A stretch of DNA of 64,000 bases from Loxodes magnus (lineage: Eukaryota; Ciliophora; Karyorelictea; Loxodida; Loxodidae). The stretch is taken from NCBI GenBank assembly GCA_946699065.1, contig CAMPDV010002073.1:18180-82179 (forward strand). Reading direction: 5' to 3'. Of this stretch, positions 1-13,904 are shown one piece after another. The number at the start of each line of letters is the position of its first letter. Positions within the stretch are counted from its first letter, which is position 1. The position numbers and the translations under genes were made by a program. The notes under the pieces are model-generated. The model was not told the DNA's origin and made no database searches. It saw nothing but the letters and a program-made list of their open reading frames with translations.

Positions 1-960
1 GAATAAGCTTCTGCAAATGCGATAGCAATCTTAAAATGTTTTAACTATAATTTTATATAAAAAAGATTTGAGGGAATAAGAATCTAAGGTGCTAATTGAA
101 TGAATCAAATTTTCAAGATTGTAATCTAAGAAACTCAAATTTATAAGTGGTCAATCTAAGGAATGGGAAACTAACCAAATGCAACTTAAACGGAGGAAAT
201 TTAAATAACATGTAATTGAAATTGCCCTAATCTTTTGATACTTTGCTGAAACATATGAATTGAATTTATTCGATAGCGGTCACGAGTGACTAGAAATAAT
301 CATATCAGGAGGTAATGATTCGACTATAAAGATTTGGGATTTTCTGAGTGATTTCTATAAGAGTACTTCGACCGAACGAGCGAATGAAGCTGTAAAGAGG
401 GACTAGAAATAAATAGTTTCGGGAAGTTATGCTAGTACAATATAAGTATGGGAATTTTTGAATGTGACCTTAAAAAGTACTTTGATGGGACACACGAATT
501 ATGCTAGATCAATAATGGAAACAAATGAATCGTTTTGGAAAGTTCTGATTAAACTATAAAAATATGAAATTTTTCAACTGGTTAATGTATTCGAATTCTC
601 TAAGGATATCAAGATTCGATAAGAACAATAGAATTTAATCATGAAAAAAACTCATAATATTTGGAGGTTATGACAAAACAATCAAAATATGAAACTTTCC
701 AACAAAAAAAACATAAACACTTTATTGCTACAAATTTAATGAGAATGTTAGTAATAGCAACTGATAATAATTTTATAATATCTGGATCATATGACAACAC
801 TATAAAATATGGAATTTCTAAACAGATGAGAGGCTAATATTATTACAAGGATATTAGGGAGAAATTTACGAATTAGTGCTGACTGGAGATATAAAAGGAG
901 TAATATCATGAGGATAAGAGAAATAGATAAGAAAGTGAAATATTCAAAATTATTGCAAGA
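1..960 (+). pseudogene. Decayed pentapeptide-repeat/WD40 protein, 5' end outside window
   Basis: Read with TAA/TAG as Gln, 81-231 encodes a run of pentapeptide repeats (units such as CNLRN, SNLQV, CNLNG, GNLNN), followed at about 262-960 by WD40 blades ([13 protein letters not shown], then IVSGSYASTIQVWEF, later GGYDKTIKI followed by a TGA at the Trp position). The frame is broken: one base is missing near 295 between SDQK and IISGG, and the blades after about 520 are scrambled across frames. The right arm has the same first frameshift, so the gene was dead before or when the arms were copied. Pentapeptide plus WD40 architectures are common in ciliate genomes. Probable pseudogene; its N-terminal half lies beyond the window. 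Confidence 0.75.
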
Positions 961-3900
961 TCTTAAAGATGGTTAAGTATAAAAGAAGGTAAGTATATAA
1001 TTTAAATATAAATAGGAGTGAATTTAGAGAGAATTACAATATATATCTTCCATTCAAATAGTAATTTGTCGTTTAGAGAAAATAGTGGCGAGTAAAGCAT
1101 CAAGAAAATGTCGAATATGAAGTAAGTTTGAGAATATGAATTTAAAAAACAAATTCATTGAAATTTAAATTAATACCTTAAAAGATATAATGCAATCTAA
1201 AATAATTTTAGCTTAGCAACAGTCAAATTTTTCATAATAAATAAAAAGCATAAACTTTAAATTATTTTTACTTTGATTTTTTAACTATTAATTATTTGAG
1301 TATGGATATAAAATTTTGGTACTATAAAATTATTTAAAAAATTAAAAATAATATACTAACTTTTATTATAAATTTTACTTTAAAAAAATTAAAAAATAAT
1401 TCTGTTTTAATTTTTGTAAATTTGTAATAAAACAATAAAAATAACGCTTAATTAAAAAAAATTATGATATTATGAAAATATAATTTGCTAAAAAGCTCTG
1501 GATTTTGGACTTCCGGAGATCAGTTAGTACAAACAACAATATCCTCAAGAGAAGTTACTTTACTATTAAAAATTTGAATAAAGAGTTATTAAAACCTGAT
1601 TAAATCTGTGATTCTTTTACAATTAAAGATTAAAGGAAGTAAACTAAATTTCTTGGAAGATTTTTAAAAGATAATTCTTTTGTTAAAAACAGTATATGAT
1701 AGAAAATTCGAGAAGCTTGGCAAAATATCTAAAGAATTAAGGATTTAAAAATTCATAGAATAAAAACAAAAAAAATCTGAAAAATTACAGAATTTTATTA
1801 AATATAATAATTTTATTTCCAAAAATCTTAATATCTAGATAAAAAGTAAACAATTCTTTATATTAAAATGATTTTATTTTAATAAATTAAAAAAATGTAA
1901 GAGATATTTAATAATTATAAAAGAATAATATTTTATTTTTATTTTTACAATAATTTGCACTTAGTCATATATAGTTAAAAATTGTTCGTAATTTTATATT
2001 TTCCAATTCTAATTAGAGAAATTTTTTTAATCGTAAATTATAAAAGTAAAATCTTTTTCATTTTATTTATTTAAATTACATTTTTTATAAGATGCTTTAT
2101 TTAAGAAAAATTAATGAAATATGTTCTTATAAATGATTTTCTTTTTAATTTAGCATTTTTAATTATAAATCTTTAATTTAATAATAAAAATAATATTTTA
2201 TTTTACATTACTAATTAGATTTTTTAGTTTATTTTTACATTATGCTTTATTTTTATTTTTTTTATTTGAAAATAATTTACAATTAATTTATAATTTTCAG
2301 ACTTATGAAAATAAACTATCTTGATATTATTTTTTAATATGTTATAAATTAAGAAAATTATAGAGACTAAAAAATTAAATTCTTATAATATGTGATAAAA
2401 TGTAAAGAAATATTAATTTCTTTGGTATACTATTTTTATTTTTAATAAAACTTATTTTTTATAGAGATTAACATATTAAAACATAAACTAGTTACTTTTC
2501 TTGTATCTTTCTTACAGTAATCAACATTTCTTAAAATATACTTAAAGCATTTTAAATTCCAATAAATATTAGAATTACGATGAAAAATAGTAAAAATTAT
2601 TATATTTTAAATTTATAATTTTCGTAATTTAAACTTTTTTCTGATTTGGGAAATAAATAATTTTATTGCTTAAACTAAAGAAAATAATTTTATTTTCTTT
2701 TGTAAACTAATTTTTATATATGAATAATATAAAATTTGAATTTTAAGTTGTTTTTAATTTTTGAACTTTAAAATATTGAAGTCATCAAATTATTTTATTT
2801 TATTTACTGTAAGTTTCAAAGTTTTTTGTTAAATTTCTTTAAATTATAGCATCTATTTAAATTAAAAACATTTTTAATTGTTTTTTTTAATTAGTATTTA
2901 GTTTTTTTTAATAATTAACAAATCTGTATTAAATCTAAAAATTTAAGCATCAATAACCTAATAATTCTAAATCACTATTACTTCTAAATATTTTTGCATT
3001 CATTCGAAATTTTTTTTCCAATTATCCGTAGTTTACTAAAAAAGCGTTCTATCAATATCTAGTTTAAAAAATGCAAAATAAGTCTTTAGCTATAATCCTA
3101 TTATATTAAATAATTTGCAGATTTAGTAAGATAGTAAGTAAAAATGATTAAAAAATAAACTATTAAATTAAATTTTTAATTTTATGATTAAAGATCTGAT
3201 ATACGAGTTATTATCATTATATTATAAAAATACTTAAGAAAATTTAGGATATCTATACATAATTATAGTTAAAGAAAGTAAAATAAGTTATTTTCGAAAA
3301 CCTTAAAAAGTTTAATTATTTCTTAATAGGTTGCATATAAATAAGAAAAATGGTAAAAATTTAATTAAAAATTAAAAAATTCATAGAATAAAAAAATCTT
3401 TCAAATTAAAGAATTTCATAAAATATAATATTTTTAATGCCAAAAATCTTAGTATTTTAGTTAAAAAAGTAAGCATTTCTTTATATTAAAATGATTTTAC
3501 TTAAATAATTAAATAATTAAAAAAAAACTTCATTTAATAATGATAATAATTTATCTAATTTATAGTAATCAAAATAATTAAAGCATAAATTTAGTATAAT
3601 TAGTCAAAATAAAAATAAAATTTAAGCATTTAAAATTCTTAAGAAACTTCAATTTATTAATAATTTTTTTAATTAATTTAGATGGAAAAATAAATATGTA
3701 TAATTTAAAAAAATATATAATTTTTAGATTATGAAATTTGAAAAGCATAACTATTAATCGTTATAATTTTAACGTGTCTTTTAATAATTCAACAAGGATA
3801 TATTACAAGGCATTTAACACAAATACAAATTTCTATGTAAAATTCATATTATAAAATTTAAATTCCACTTGCAGTTTTTTGGATGCGTTCTCTTCAAGAT

Positions 3901-6900
3901 GTTAATTCTAATTAAGAATCACTTTAAGTTTATGAATTATAAGAAAATACTTAATATTTTTGCTAATTACGATTTTGTTTATATGATAAAAAACTAATGG
4001 AAAACTTGAGAAACTTTTACCAAAAATCTTAAAGTAAATCTGTATCATTTGCAGATAATTTCGAGACTTAAGGAAAATTGATTTCTAAATTTAAGCTTTA
4101 AAAACAAAAAATTTGGCTTTTGTTTGCACTAAAATTTTATTGTAAAATAAGCAAAGGATCAAATCTAAAATATCGAGAAATAAACTATCTAAAGAAAAAT
4201 TCGCAAAAGAGACTTCCTTAAAGAAAATATTTTTCTCTTTAAGATTAAAACTTAAGTCTCTCAGAAATTGTCATTTTACAATTAAGGTTGAATTATTTTA
4301 TTTTTGATTAGTTTAATAAATTTATATTTAAATAGAAATTAAAATTAATTCTCTTTTAATATTCTTTGAAGAGTGCTTATATCTCTTTCTGTTGCTTCTA
4401 AGAATTGATTTACTTTTTTAGATTGTTTAAATGCCAATTTTTAATTTGATTTTATATAGTCCAATTGTTGATCATAGTTAATTAATTTTACAAGTTATTT
4501 GCTTTATTATTGTTTTGACATTTTTATAAAGATTATAATCTATTTATTAATCTTGTTCATTCATAAAAGTTTTAGTTTCTGTATAATGTTTAATTTTAAA
4601 TAATGTCAGTAAATATATGAAACTTATTAGTTTAGATTTTTTACTTATGCTATATGCTTTAAATCTTAATCATCAAAAGATTTATTTTTTAATTCTAACA
4701 ATGTGCAGAATAAACTTAATGAAAAACTAACTTTTTTATTTAATTCTTATAATCAACAAAACTATCTATATTTATACTAATAAATATTTAACTAATGAAA
4801 CTATACATTCTCTCCATTTAGTAAAGTATCTGTTTAAATAATAATTTTAAATAATTATAATTTATAGTAAACATACTATTTTAAACTATAAAAAGTAATA
4901 AAATTTATAAATTTATAGTAAGTAATTTAGACATAGCAAAGATATTCTAGATAATAGAATATTAATAGATAATATATTAATCTTTTACTAATAAAATCAT
5001 TATTTAATATAGGGAAAATAGGTATTATTAGCATAAGAATAAACATTTGGTAGATTTAAATAAGATAAATAAATTAATAAAGTGGTAGCATACTTTTATT
5101 TAAGATTAAAGTAAATCAAATTAAAGATATTTTAAACACAAAATAAACGCTTAATTTGAAAAATTAATAATTATTTATAAATCATAGTAAATAAACAGTC
5201 TTGCTAAGTTTTAGGTATGAAACTTAATAATAGTATCGAAGTTAGAAAAATGTTTTAAATGCTCATAAATTAATAATATCTTATGTCATTTAGATAATTC
5301 TCTTATCATAGTAAAGTATCATATATTGATTCTCACTTTTATATAAATAATAAGAATATAAAAACTCATAAAGAAGGAAATTGCTTATAAATTACTTCAA
5401 AAACAAGTAAAATTTAGATTGCTTTGAAAGGGCTATCTAGATAATTGAAAAACGAAAAACTTAAACCAATTAAGCTTTATTTAAAATCTTTGAAATATCC
5501 GGAAAAAACAATTGAAAATTAAAGGCAATAATTAAGTTTTAATTTGATATCAAGTTAAAGAAAGAAAAAATTGTTTCTAGAATTTAAAAATAAAGAGAAA
5601 ATGAATTACCGCTGAAGTTTCTTATTTAGAGATCATAAGGATGAAAAAGCCTTAAAAAATTTAAGAATTGTTATTATAACTAAGATAATTCACTAAGTAG
5701 CTAAAAGATTTATCAAGTGAATAAATTATTTTAATTAAAGGACTGATTGTTGATATAACTATGCTTGAATATCTTAAAGTTAAATTATAATTATTTATTA
5801 TTTGATAAATCTTAATCCACTTAATGTGTTTATTTTAACTATATGGCTTTTTAAGTAAAATATTATATTATATGGTTTATTATTAGGATAATTAAGTGAA
5901 TATATGAGAATACTATTATTTCTATTTGTTATAATTATTTTACCTAAGATATTTTAAACTCTAATGTTAATAGCTTACTTTATAAAGTGTTAAATTAATT
6001 TTATAGACTTTAGTATATATTTTTTTGATAATTTTCTATTTAGAACTAATTATCTAGGCCCAAAAAAGTTATTCTTGATGCCTTAATTAAAGCCTGGTTT
6101 ATTATTATATAGGTTTAACTTATGTAAGATGAATGGTAATAGAAAATAAATGAAAAGTATGATAGATTGAGTATAATTATATGGTTTACTAATAATAACT
6201 GGAAGTATTATTATTATATCATACAATTACTTATTATAATCTCTAAAATTAATTTTAATTATTATATCCTTTTATAAACTGGATACTATTTCTATTTTTA
6301 ATTCCTATATCATTTAACATTTGTAACAGCATTCTAAAATTATTTAGTTAAAAGTATTAGGGATTTCAATAGCTCTAAGTTTCATTATAACTTAGATTAT
6401 TAAAAAGAATATTCAATTACAAAGAAAATTTAAAAAAATGCTTAAGTATAAAATAAAAAGTCTGTAGGAGTATCATTATGTGCTTCTCTCAATCTTAGTA
6501 TACTAAATAATCTCCTAAAATCCTTAAAAATATTAAATTCATACCTAGGAGGAAATAAATTTATGCTCTAAGAGAGATTCTTAATATGATTGTCTTGAGG
6601 TCTGTAACTATGTTTACTTTATGCTTTAATGAAACTTACTCAAAGTTAATATAGTAACGTAAGGCAAGACTTATAATGGAATATTTCTTGTACTAATGAG
6701 ATTTCAATTATCTTTCCGAATTAAATTTATTTAGCAATAAATAAAAAATGAATGCTTATATCTAATCTATTATATCCTTAATAGGTTATTTTCCTTTCTT
6801 ATCTAGCAAAGTTTAAGGTTTTAAAGTATTGTAATTTAATAATAGTTTAAAAGTAATAAATTATAGAAGCTATTCTATTAATTTTAGCTTTAGTAGATTT

Positions 6901-8089
6901 ATTTTATTTTTAGTTATTTAGTTTAAAAATAACTAAAAATAGATGAAAATATCTAGATTATGTAAAAGGGATATGTAATAAATTAAGTAGCAGTTAGTAA
7001 AATAGCAAAACTAGTTACTTTAATAGAGAATTATAGGGAACTTTCTCTTCACTAAATTATAATAAAGATTAATTTAGATTTGAATTATAAGTATGAAGCA
7101 TATATTACATAATACATTTTATATCATTAATCATATTAATTATATATAAGTATAAACAGCAACATTAGAGAATAATACTTTAATTTTAGCTAAAATAAAA
7201 CATCATTATTGATGTTATAAAATTAAATTAATCAAACTAATTACAATTATAGTTACTATCATTTTACACTAATGCACCTAACATTAAATAAAAACTAAAT
7301 AAACCAACAAATTAAAAAGGAAAGTCAATAAAAATAGCAAAAGAACTAAACAGCAAATTAAGATTATATGTTAAGATATAAGAAATTGGCTTTTTTATTA
7401 AAAGGCAATTATAAAATCCTGACGGAATGATAAATTTATATTGCCGTTCATGAAACCTTAACTTCAATTATGAATAACCAATTAGGATGCTTAGCTCGTA
7501 TTAAATAATAATAGTCTACTAAAGTATAAAATCAAAAAAATGACAAAAAGTAAAATAAAAATAATGGATTGTAAGGGATTTTGTAAATAGATATTTATTA
7601 AAACTCTTATAATGTAGAATAGTAAATTAAAATATATTTGAATTAATCCTTTTTTGAGAAATATAAAATTTTAGAAATACTGAGAAGTTTGGAAAGTAGA
7701 ATAATTTGCAAATGTTCTCATTAGATGTAAAACTAAGTCGAGATAAATAACGAAAACTTAAATTTAATAAAAATTAATCTAATCTAATATCTAATAATAA
7801 TATTTATTAATTTGAAGATATTAATAATAAGCATTATTTTCTGAAGATAAATTACGATATTTTTTGCATATAACTCAAAACAAACTTTACTCCGAATCGT
7901 TTATTTGAGAGTAGTAGAAAAGAATTTAAAAAATATAACTTGTTATTAATTGATTCTATTATTTAGTATAGGAAAAAAAGTAATTACTATAAGAACTAAA
8001 ATTAAAAAAATAATAATCTAATAATTTACTTTTTTAGATTCAAAAAGTATAAACAAAAATCTTTTACCTAAAATTGCTAAAATTAACTC
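961..8089. other. Left-arm interior, no gene recognised
   Basis: Extremely AT-rich sequence matched base for base by the right arm (about 22995-30110). I saw no domain, RNA gene, long GC-richer block or tandem repeat in it. Long frames free of TGA exist in several phases on both strands, but with one rare stop codon this is expected by chance. Some frames may belong to real proteins that I cannot recognise. Confidence 0.5.
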
Positions 8090-8745
8090 ATTTTTATATA
8101 AACCTGTGACATTAAGAAGATACTACCTGCATATTTAAAAGAAATAATACTACAGAAGTTACAATGAAGATGCGTTATAAATATTTGATACAGAATTAAT
8201 AAACAATAAGCATTATCCAACAAAATTAGCTTATAAATTCAGAAAAAAGACTAGAAAATGAAAAATAAAAAAATAAAGTTAAACTTAAAATATTAGAAAT
8301 TATAGATATTCAACTATAAATAAATTAAAAGTTAGCTATTTAATTTATTTAATTTTGAAAAGCAAAATATCTAATACATACTTCTTCCATTAGAATCAAC
8401 TGGAATAGGAAAATTTAAACTATTAAAAATATTTAACAATATGATACTACTAATTAAGTAAAATCCTGGAAATTATAAGAAATTGGCATAATTCCTAAAC
8501 ATACTAACACCTTATTCATTACATAATTTACCAGCTTTTATTAATTAATTAACTGTTTCAAAATAAAAATAAAGAAAGAGTAAAAATAATTAAAATGAGG
8601 TAGATTATTAATAGTAGACTAAATAAATATGCTAGCATCATATATTTGAAAAGTTATAAATAAGATTGAAAGAAATTGCTAATAAATAGGTACCAATTGG
8701 AAATTACAATATAATATATGTTGGTGCCTTAGGATGAATACTACC
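8090..8745 (-). CDS. Membrane-protein-like coding region, left-arm copy
   Basis: Counterpart of 22340-23040. The reading includes NQGV-type and PIPVDPNGRSMYQ segments between hydrophobic stretches. At aligned sites the two arms differ by a TAA/CAA exchange (glutamine in both under the ciliate code) and a Leu/Ile exchange, which fits a protein-coding frame. Start, stop and any short introns are not resolved. No family recognised. Confidence 0.35.
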
Positions 8746-11105
8746 AATAAATGAAATTTATTATATTGATTTAAAACAGTTAAAGATTGTTCAGATTTAA
8801 TAGTTGGATTGTTATGTTCCAATTTAATAAATATAATAATTTACTTACGATAAGAAATAAGGTAATAAATTAAGAATTTTATTAGTTCATATGATTGCTG
8901 AAAAACTAGAAATTAACAGAGATTCATTCGTTGATGGACGCGTTGATAGATAATCTTAGATCTATTGTCAGCAATACATTAAGTAAAATAAATTTGAATG
9001 GAGTTTGATTAAATAACTTTTGATGCGAAAGATGATTGTATATGGTTCCAAAATATCAGCAAAGATAAATGAAATCATAAAGTAAGTTAGATTATGCATA
9101 ACGTACTTTTAGACATTCATATCTTTCTTGTATTTTTAAATATTTAATCTTATAAATGAATCTATATATAAATTAATATTCTAGTCTACCACTCTAGCAA
9201 TTAAAAAACAGGCTTCTCATTTTAGTCTATAAAGGTAAATTTGTAGCTTTTATTATTATTGCAGTTTAATGTATTTATTTAAAGATATTCCTTCAAGAAA
9301 GATCTACTTTTTGAGCTACTTAAATCTATTTTTTAAATAAAATTAGGTTTTTTTCTTACTTTTATATAATAAAAAATAAAGACATTGAAGATTGTAGCAT
9401 ATTGGCTTAATTTACTTATGATTTCATCTGTAAGAAAAATAAATAAAAATAGAAATTAAATTTTTGATTTTATCTTTGAACTATGCTTATAGCAGATGTT
9501 GAGGCTTTTCTAAAAATTGGATGAGAGAATAAAAAGCTTCAAATGTAAATTTACTAACAGATATAAGAGTCTTTCGTGGAACTGTAAGCGGGTCTGAATT
9601 TTATACCAAAACGAGAAGAAAAACCAAAGGTTTCTTGGTATAATGAAGAGACAGGATAAACATGTTAGCAAGATTAAACTCAAAAAGAAGTAGCAATCGA
9701 TGAAAAAATTTGTGCTCCATAGAGAATAAAACTGTAAGAGTAAACCAAAGAAAACAATTAAGTTTTGCAGTAAAAAAGCTTTTAAAGCAAAATATTATAA
9801 TCCACATTAATTCAGAAAAGATTGACAATAAATAGAGTGAAGCCAAATAAGTTAGCAACAGCTAATAGAATGAATAGCGATATTATAAATATAGATAGAA
9901 AGATATAGAAGAAATGAACATCCTTTTGAGTAAAAGCAGAGAAAGTAAGCGGGCATTTTTTACATAACTTCTAGAAGGTAATTGAAACTAACTCTGACTA
10001 TTTAGAAGAGTATAAAAAATTACGGAATAACACAGAGCTTAAACAATTGTGCATATACAAGATATGAAGGAATAGGCAGAGATAGGTAAAATTTACTATT
10101 TTAAGGTGCAGATTTATAAAAAAACCTTTTCATTAGTAAATGAGAGCTAAAATAAAGAAGAACAAAATAAATTTCTGAAAGGTTTACATATTTGCCGAGG
10201 TGATAAACACTTAGATGTTACGATTCAGGGAAAAAACAATTGCCAAATAGCAGAAAAATAAAATTATCCTTATTTTAAGAAGGAAACATCAGAAGAGTAA
10301 GAGAAAAGGAGCTTAATGGAATTCTATTATTTATTAATTTTTAGTAAGGAAAAAGCATGGTAAAACTACATTCTTTTAGTGATAGTAATTATTTTGGTAT
10401 TAGCTGGTCTAATATATGGCTTATATTAATTAATTAAGTTTATAACTAATATAAGAAGCTTAATAGCAAATAATAAATCTTTGTTTTCTATTATTATTTT
10501 GACTTATTTAAGTTTAGCTAATTATTACTTTTAACAAAATGTTTTAATACCTTCTCTATATTATATTAAACAAACACTATCAAGTTTATAATTATCAAAT
10601 AAATGCTATTCGATACTTATTAGTAAATAAGTATTAGAAACCCTCAAAATGGAATTGATATTTTAGCTTTATTCCTAGTTATATTATTTCTTAAGAATCT
10701 TACTAATCTTCACTTTTAATCTAACATATTATAATTATAAAGTCGTACAATATTATTCAAGTCTGTTTGCTAATAGCCTATGGATAAAAGAAATAATCAT
10801 TTAAGGCTCTTTAGAATTTTCCACCTATTGGGTAAATCTTTTGCGAAAATTCCAATATTGATAGAATTTCTATTCCAGGAATTTGTTTGAAGGATAAAAT
10901 TTTGTATTAGTTTTTTTAAAAAAGTCTTTAGCCTTTTTAGCATTATATTGTTTAATAACCAAAAATATAATAAATTAAGCATATTAACTATTTCCACTAT
11001 AAAATAATGACTATTTAATTAGAAAATGAATATGAAAACATTTTAATTTAATTTCTTGATAAGATATTTTAAATTTAAATAAGTGTTTAATCTTTTAAAA
11101 ATCAT

Positions 11106-11120
11106 ATTTATTAAACCACT
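11106..11120. repeat. Left target-site duplication of a non-LTR insertion
   Basis: The 15-mer atttattaaaccact occurs here and again, perfectly, at 11931-11945, flanking an 810 bp insertion absent from the paralogous site near 34430. Long direct duplications of this kind are typical of target-primed reverse transcription. Confidence 0.85.
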
Positions 11121-11930
11121 ACAGAACAATTTTAAAACCTAAGATAATTCCCCAAAATAACATACACGAAATTAAACAAAAAATATTTGAAAGAAATAAT
11201 TTGCATCTATAAGATTAGAAGCCAGTCTTACGCATTTCGAAAGACTCTGAAAGATCGAAATTATATTATTGAAAATCCTTTTTGTATATGCGGAGAATAT
11301 GACACTCTCCAACATGTAATGGAATGTATATATTACATTGATATAAGAGAATGATTGGTCTCCAAAATTGGTTAATGTGATATTTTGAAGCTAATAAATT
11401 ACGATTAACTATATATAAACTCTTTTCCTAAGAAAAAAATAGAAATGGTGGATGAATAAATAAAAATATTCATTCAAATGTTTATCAAAAGGAGGCAAGA
11501 AATTCTATAGCAAGAGAAAGAAGAAGAGCAATACGAGAAATAATAAAAAGAAGCAAATCTAAGAATAGAAAATTTTAATGAAGAGAATGAAGAATAATAA
11601 AATCAAGAAAACAAAGAATAAGATGTCCAACAAAATTAGATGAAAAATGATGAGGAAGAAGAAGATTGGAACGAAGAGGAAAACGATAGCGAAGATGAAG
11701 AAGAAGAAGATTGACAACAGAAAATAGAAAAAAATGAAAGTTAGCTTGAAAATGAACAAGAAAGGAGATACTTAGAAGAAAAAAAAACCTAAACTAGAAA
11801 ATTAGTTCTGAAGAGCAATAAACTTGATATATAATAACATTTAAAAACAATATAATACCTTCAATTGGAAGAACATATTCTGAAAATTGAAGGTACCACA
11901 AATTTTTTTAGTTAAATTAAATTAAATTAA
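11121..11930 (+). mobile_element. 5'-truncated non-LTR retrotransposon (3' end only)
   Basis: The insertion is flanked by 15 bp target duplications and is missing from WD40 unit copy 2. It ends in a (TTAAA)n-like tail rather than poly(A). It contains only the C-terminal part of ORF2: a Cys/His knuckle and an acidic tail. The related, longer element at 58682-63440 shares both the knuckle and the 3' end (aacattataacatctttaat against the equivalent here). Its 5' truncation and tail are the usual outcome of incomplete reverse transcription. Confidence 0.85.
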
Positions 11931-11966
11931 ATTTATTAAACCACTTTAAATATTATTATGTTTTGA
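11175..11966 (+). CDS. C-terminal fragment of non-LTR retrotransposon ORF2 (zinc knuckle plus acidic tail)
   Basis: One frame stays open, reading TAR as Gln, from the 5' truncation into the flank (TGA at 11964). It encodes YKIRSQSYAFRKTL, a knuckle of the type C-x-C then H-x3-C (PFCICGEYDTLQHVMEC), REWLVSKIGQCDILKL and a long Glu/Asn/Gln-rich acidic tail (EEEEDWNEEENDSEDEEE). A C-terminal Cys/His knuckle after the reverse transcriptase is typical of ORF2 proteins. Two TGA codons sit at Trp positions: the one in REWL corresponds to TGG in the element near 62970, and EED-TGA-QQK echoes EEDW. The native stop is unclear because the frame runs into the target duplication. Fragment, no enzymatic domain left. 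Confidence 0.75.
11931..11945. repeat. Right target-site duplication of the non-LTR insertion
   Basis: Second perfect copy of atttattaaaccact, directly after the TTAAA-type tail of the element. Confidence 0.85.
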
Positions 11967-12479
11967 ATATTTAGTATCTTAAATTAAAAATTACTATATT
12001 GTATAATAATCAAACATTTATTAAAGGAATGTGAAATTAAAAATTATAATTTAATTGTCTAATAATTTAGCATATAACAAAAATAGTTCATTATTAAGGT
12101 TGTTTATGAAATTGTGTACTATTAGCATTATTGGCTTAGTAGAAGCTTTGCTTTTTATTATGCTATATATGTTTCTTTTTATATTGTACGAAATATTTCC
12201 CATTTTTTATAGATATAATTATAATAGTTATTAACTTACACTTTGTATATTATTTTAATTATACAAAAGATTAAAGCTTTTAACCTTTTTTGATATAATC
12301 AAAACTATATTGATTTCTTAATTATTTACACTTTCATTTTGGTAATTCTTATTATTTAATATTAGAATATGATTCTATTCTTATTTTAGATGGAATATAA
12401 GATAATTTACAAGAAAGTTAAGATTTTTATCATTTTCCATATATTCAAATTATTTATACAGTTTACTAGCAAATGCTTT

Positions 12480-13100
12480 TATATGATAAATAATCAATCA
12501 ATTTTTTAAAAAGCTTTCAGCTTTAATAAAATAGCTTCATTAGAAATTCAAATTTTAAGATTAATAAATAAAATCGATTTTCTATATACATAGTAGATAT
12601 ATTCAAGTTGCTTAAAATCAGAAAGTTTATCTTTAAAGCTTTTCTTTTAATATTACAGAATGAGAAAAATTTTAAAGAGAAAAAATACTTAATATAGCAA
12701 TTTTTCTTAAAAAACTTGTTTTCCTCTTCTAAATTAACATCTTTTCGCAAACTAAAAACAGATAGTTAGTCGTAGTAAGCTCTTTTCAAAACTCTTTTAC
12801 TAATCTTAAATTTTTAATATTTTTCTAATTATTATAATAAAGCAGAATATTTTTAAACTTGATTAATAAACTTTTGTTTCTATATTTTATATAGTTAGGT
12901 TAGATACATTATTTAGATCCTTGTTTAATTCCTTTTTTTAGATTCTTTGTAAATTGGCCTAAAATTTATTATTACAGATGCATTATACCTCATTTTTTCT
13001 ACTTGATTGATCATATTTTTATAAAGTGATTTTTTAGCTCTTTTTAGATTAGTTATTTTTAAAATTCGCAATATCTATTAAAAAGGTAGTTTTAAGCCCT
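12480..13100 (-). CDS. Unrecognised coding region in WD40 unit, copy 1
   Basis: On the minus strand one frame reads NQVEKMRYNASVIINFRP, YKESKKRNQ, KISKRVLKRAYYDQLSVF, LRKDVNLEEENKFFKKN and onward. Against copy 2 (34977-35600) the differences fit this frame: Asp/Glu at a third position and a silent TTA/CTA Leu exchange. An upstream phase starts at an ATG near 13220 (MDKSFSQRDRILKDL), so the gene probably has a short intron or a shift in between. Basic and helical; no family recognised. It lies downstream of, and on the same strand as, the WD40 gene. Confidence 0.4.
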
Positions 13101-13204
13101 CTTATAGAAAATTTTTTAACTAATTTATTTCTTCCTAAAATTGTAATTTATTTTTTTATCTTTACTTCTTAAAAGTTATTTAAAAAACTTTTCAAATCTT
13201 TTAA

Positions 13205-13750
13205 AATTCTATCCCTTTAAGAAAAGGATTTATCCATCCCGAAAATCTTTTGTAGCGAAAAAAGGATAATTTTTTCACGATTTCATGGTTATTTTATTAT
13301 ATCTCCTTTTTTCTTGAGATCCTTTTCATTTAAGTAAATTCTTATAATATTAAAAATTTTTAAAACAAATTTTTTCATTTACTAGAAAAGATGTTCAAAA
13401 TTAAAAATTGTATTTTTTCCAAAACATAAACAATACATTTTTTTTATAATTTCAAACATAATTAACCTTATCAAAAATATACTTTTAAATAAAAAAGAAA
13501 AAAAGTTTTGTTTAAAATTTTTCAAGAAATTTTCTTAAAAACAAAAATTTTTTTTTAATTTTTACAAAAAACCATTTTGACAAAAAAAATTTCCAAATTC
13601 TATTTTAATATAAAATTTTTTTAATTCCTATTTTTTCTCAAAAATCTTTTATATTTGGAATTTTTTCTTGAAATTTTATTCCTATTTAGGATTTTTTATC
13701 CCGAAATAATTAAATTTATTCCGTGCCGAAAATCTTTGGTAGTGTAAAAC
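13205..13750. repeat. Paired GC-richer motif around a T/A-rich spacer, copy 1
   Basis: Two related blocks, near 13212-13262 and 13690-13760, share the core ccgaaaatctttkgtag and lie about 480 bases apart in sequence otherwise almost free of G and C. The second block continues into cccgaaataattaaattta on its left. The same pair occurs in unit copy 2, and three versions occur in unit copy 3. They sit downstream of the WD40 gene; role unknown (3' processing, unit boundary or a small element are all possible). Confidence 0.6.
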
Positions 13751-13904
13751 GCTGAGCAAAAAAACAAATTTTTTATTTTCATGAAATTTAAGCTCTAAAA
13801 TCGAAAAATAATGATAAATAAAAAACTTAATATCAGAAAATTTTATAATCCAATCGGAAACAAAAAATATTAAACTTAAATATTAAAATTTTATAATAAC
13901 AATA

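Larger units (their letters stand above)
1..11005. repeat. Left arm of a giant inverted repeat (about 11 kb)
   Basis: Position 1 pairs with 31071: the first bases, gaataagcttctgcaaatgc, are the exact reverse complement of the sequence ending at 31071. Pairing continues through small indels to about 11005 opposite about 20080, where the sequences diverge just after the block ccactataaaa. Arms look more than 90 percent identical by eye. The arm starts at or before the window edge, so its true outer end is not seen. It carries a decayed WD40 gene at the outer end (1-960) and membrane-protein-like frames in the inner part. The loop between the arms is about 9.07 kb and holds WD40 unit copy 1. An assembly artefact cannot be excluded, but scattered substitutions and indels argue for two real copies. 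Confidence 0.93.

Noticed and set aside
9601-9858. 85-residue hydrophobic ORF on the minus strand, with a twin at 21226-21483
   Set aside because: As a standard-code ORF its ends are arbitrary; it is only a piece of the longer candidate membrane-protein frame described for the arms.
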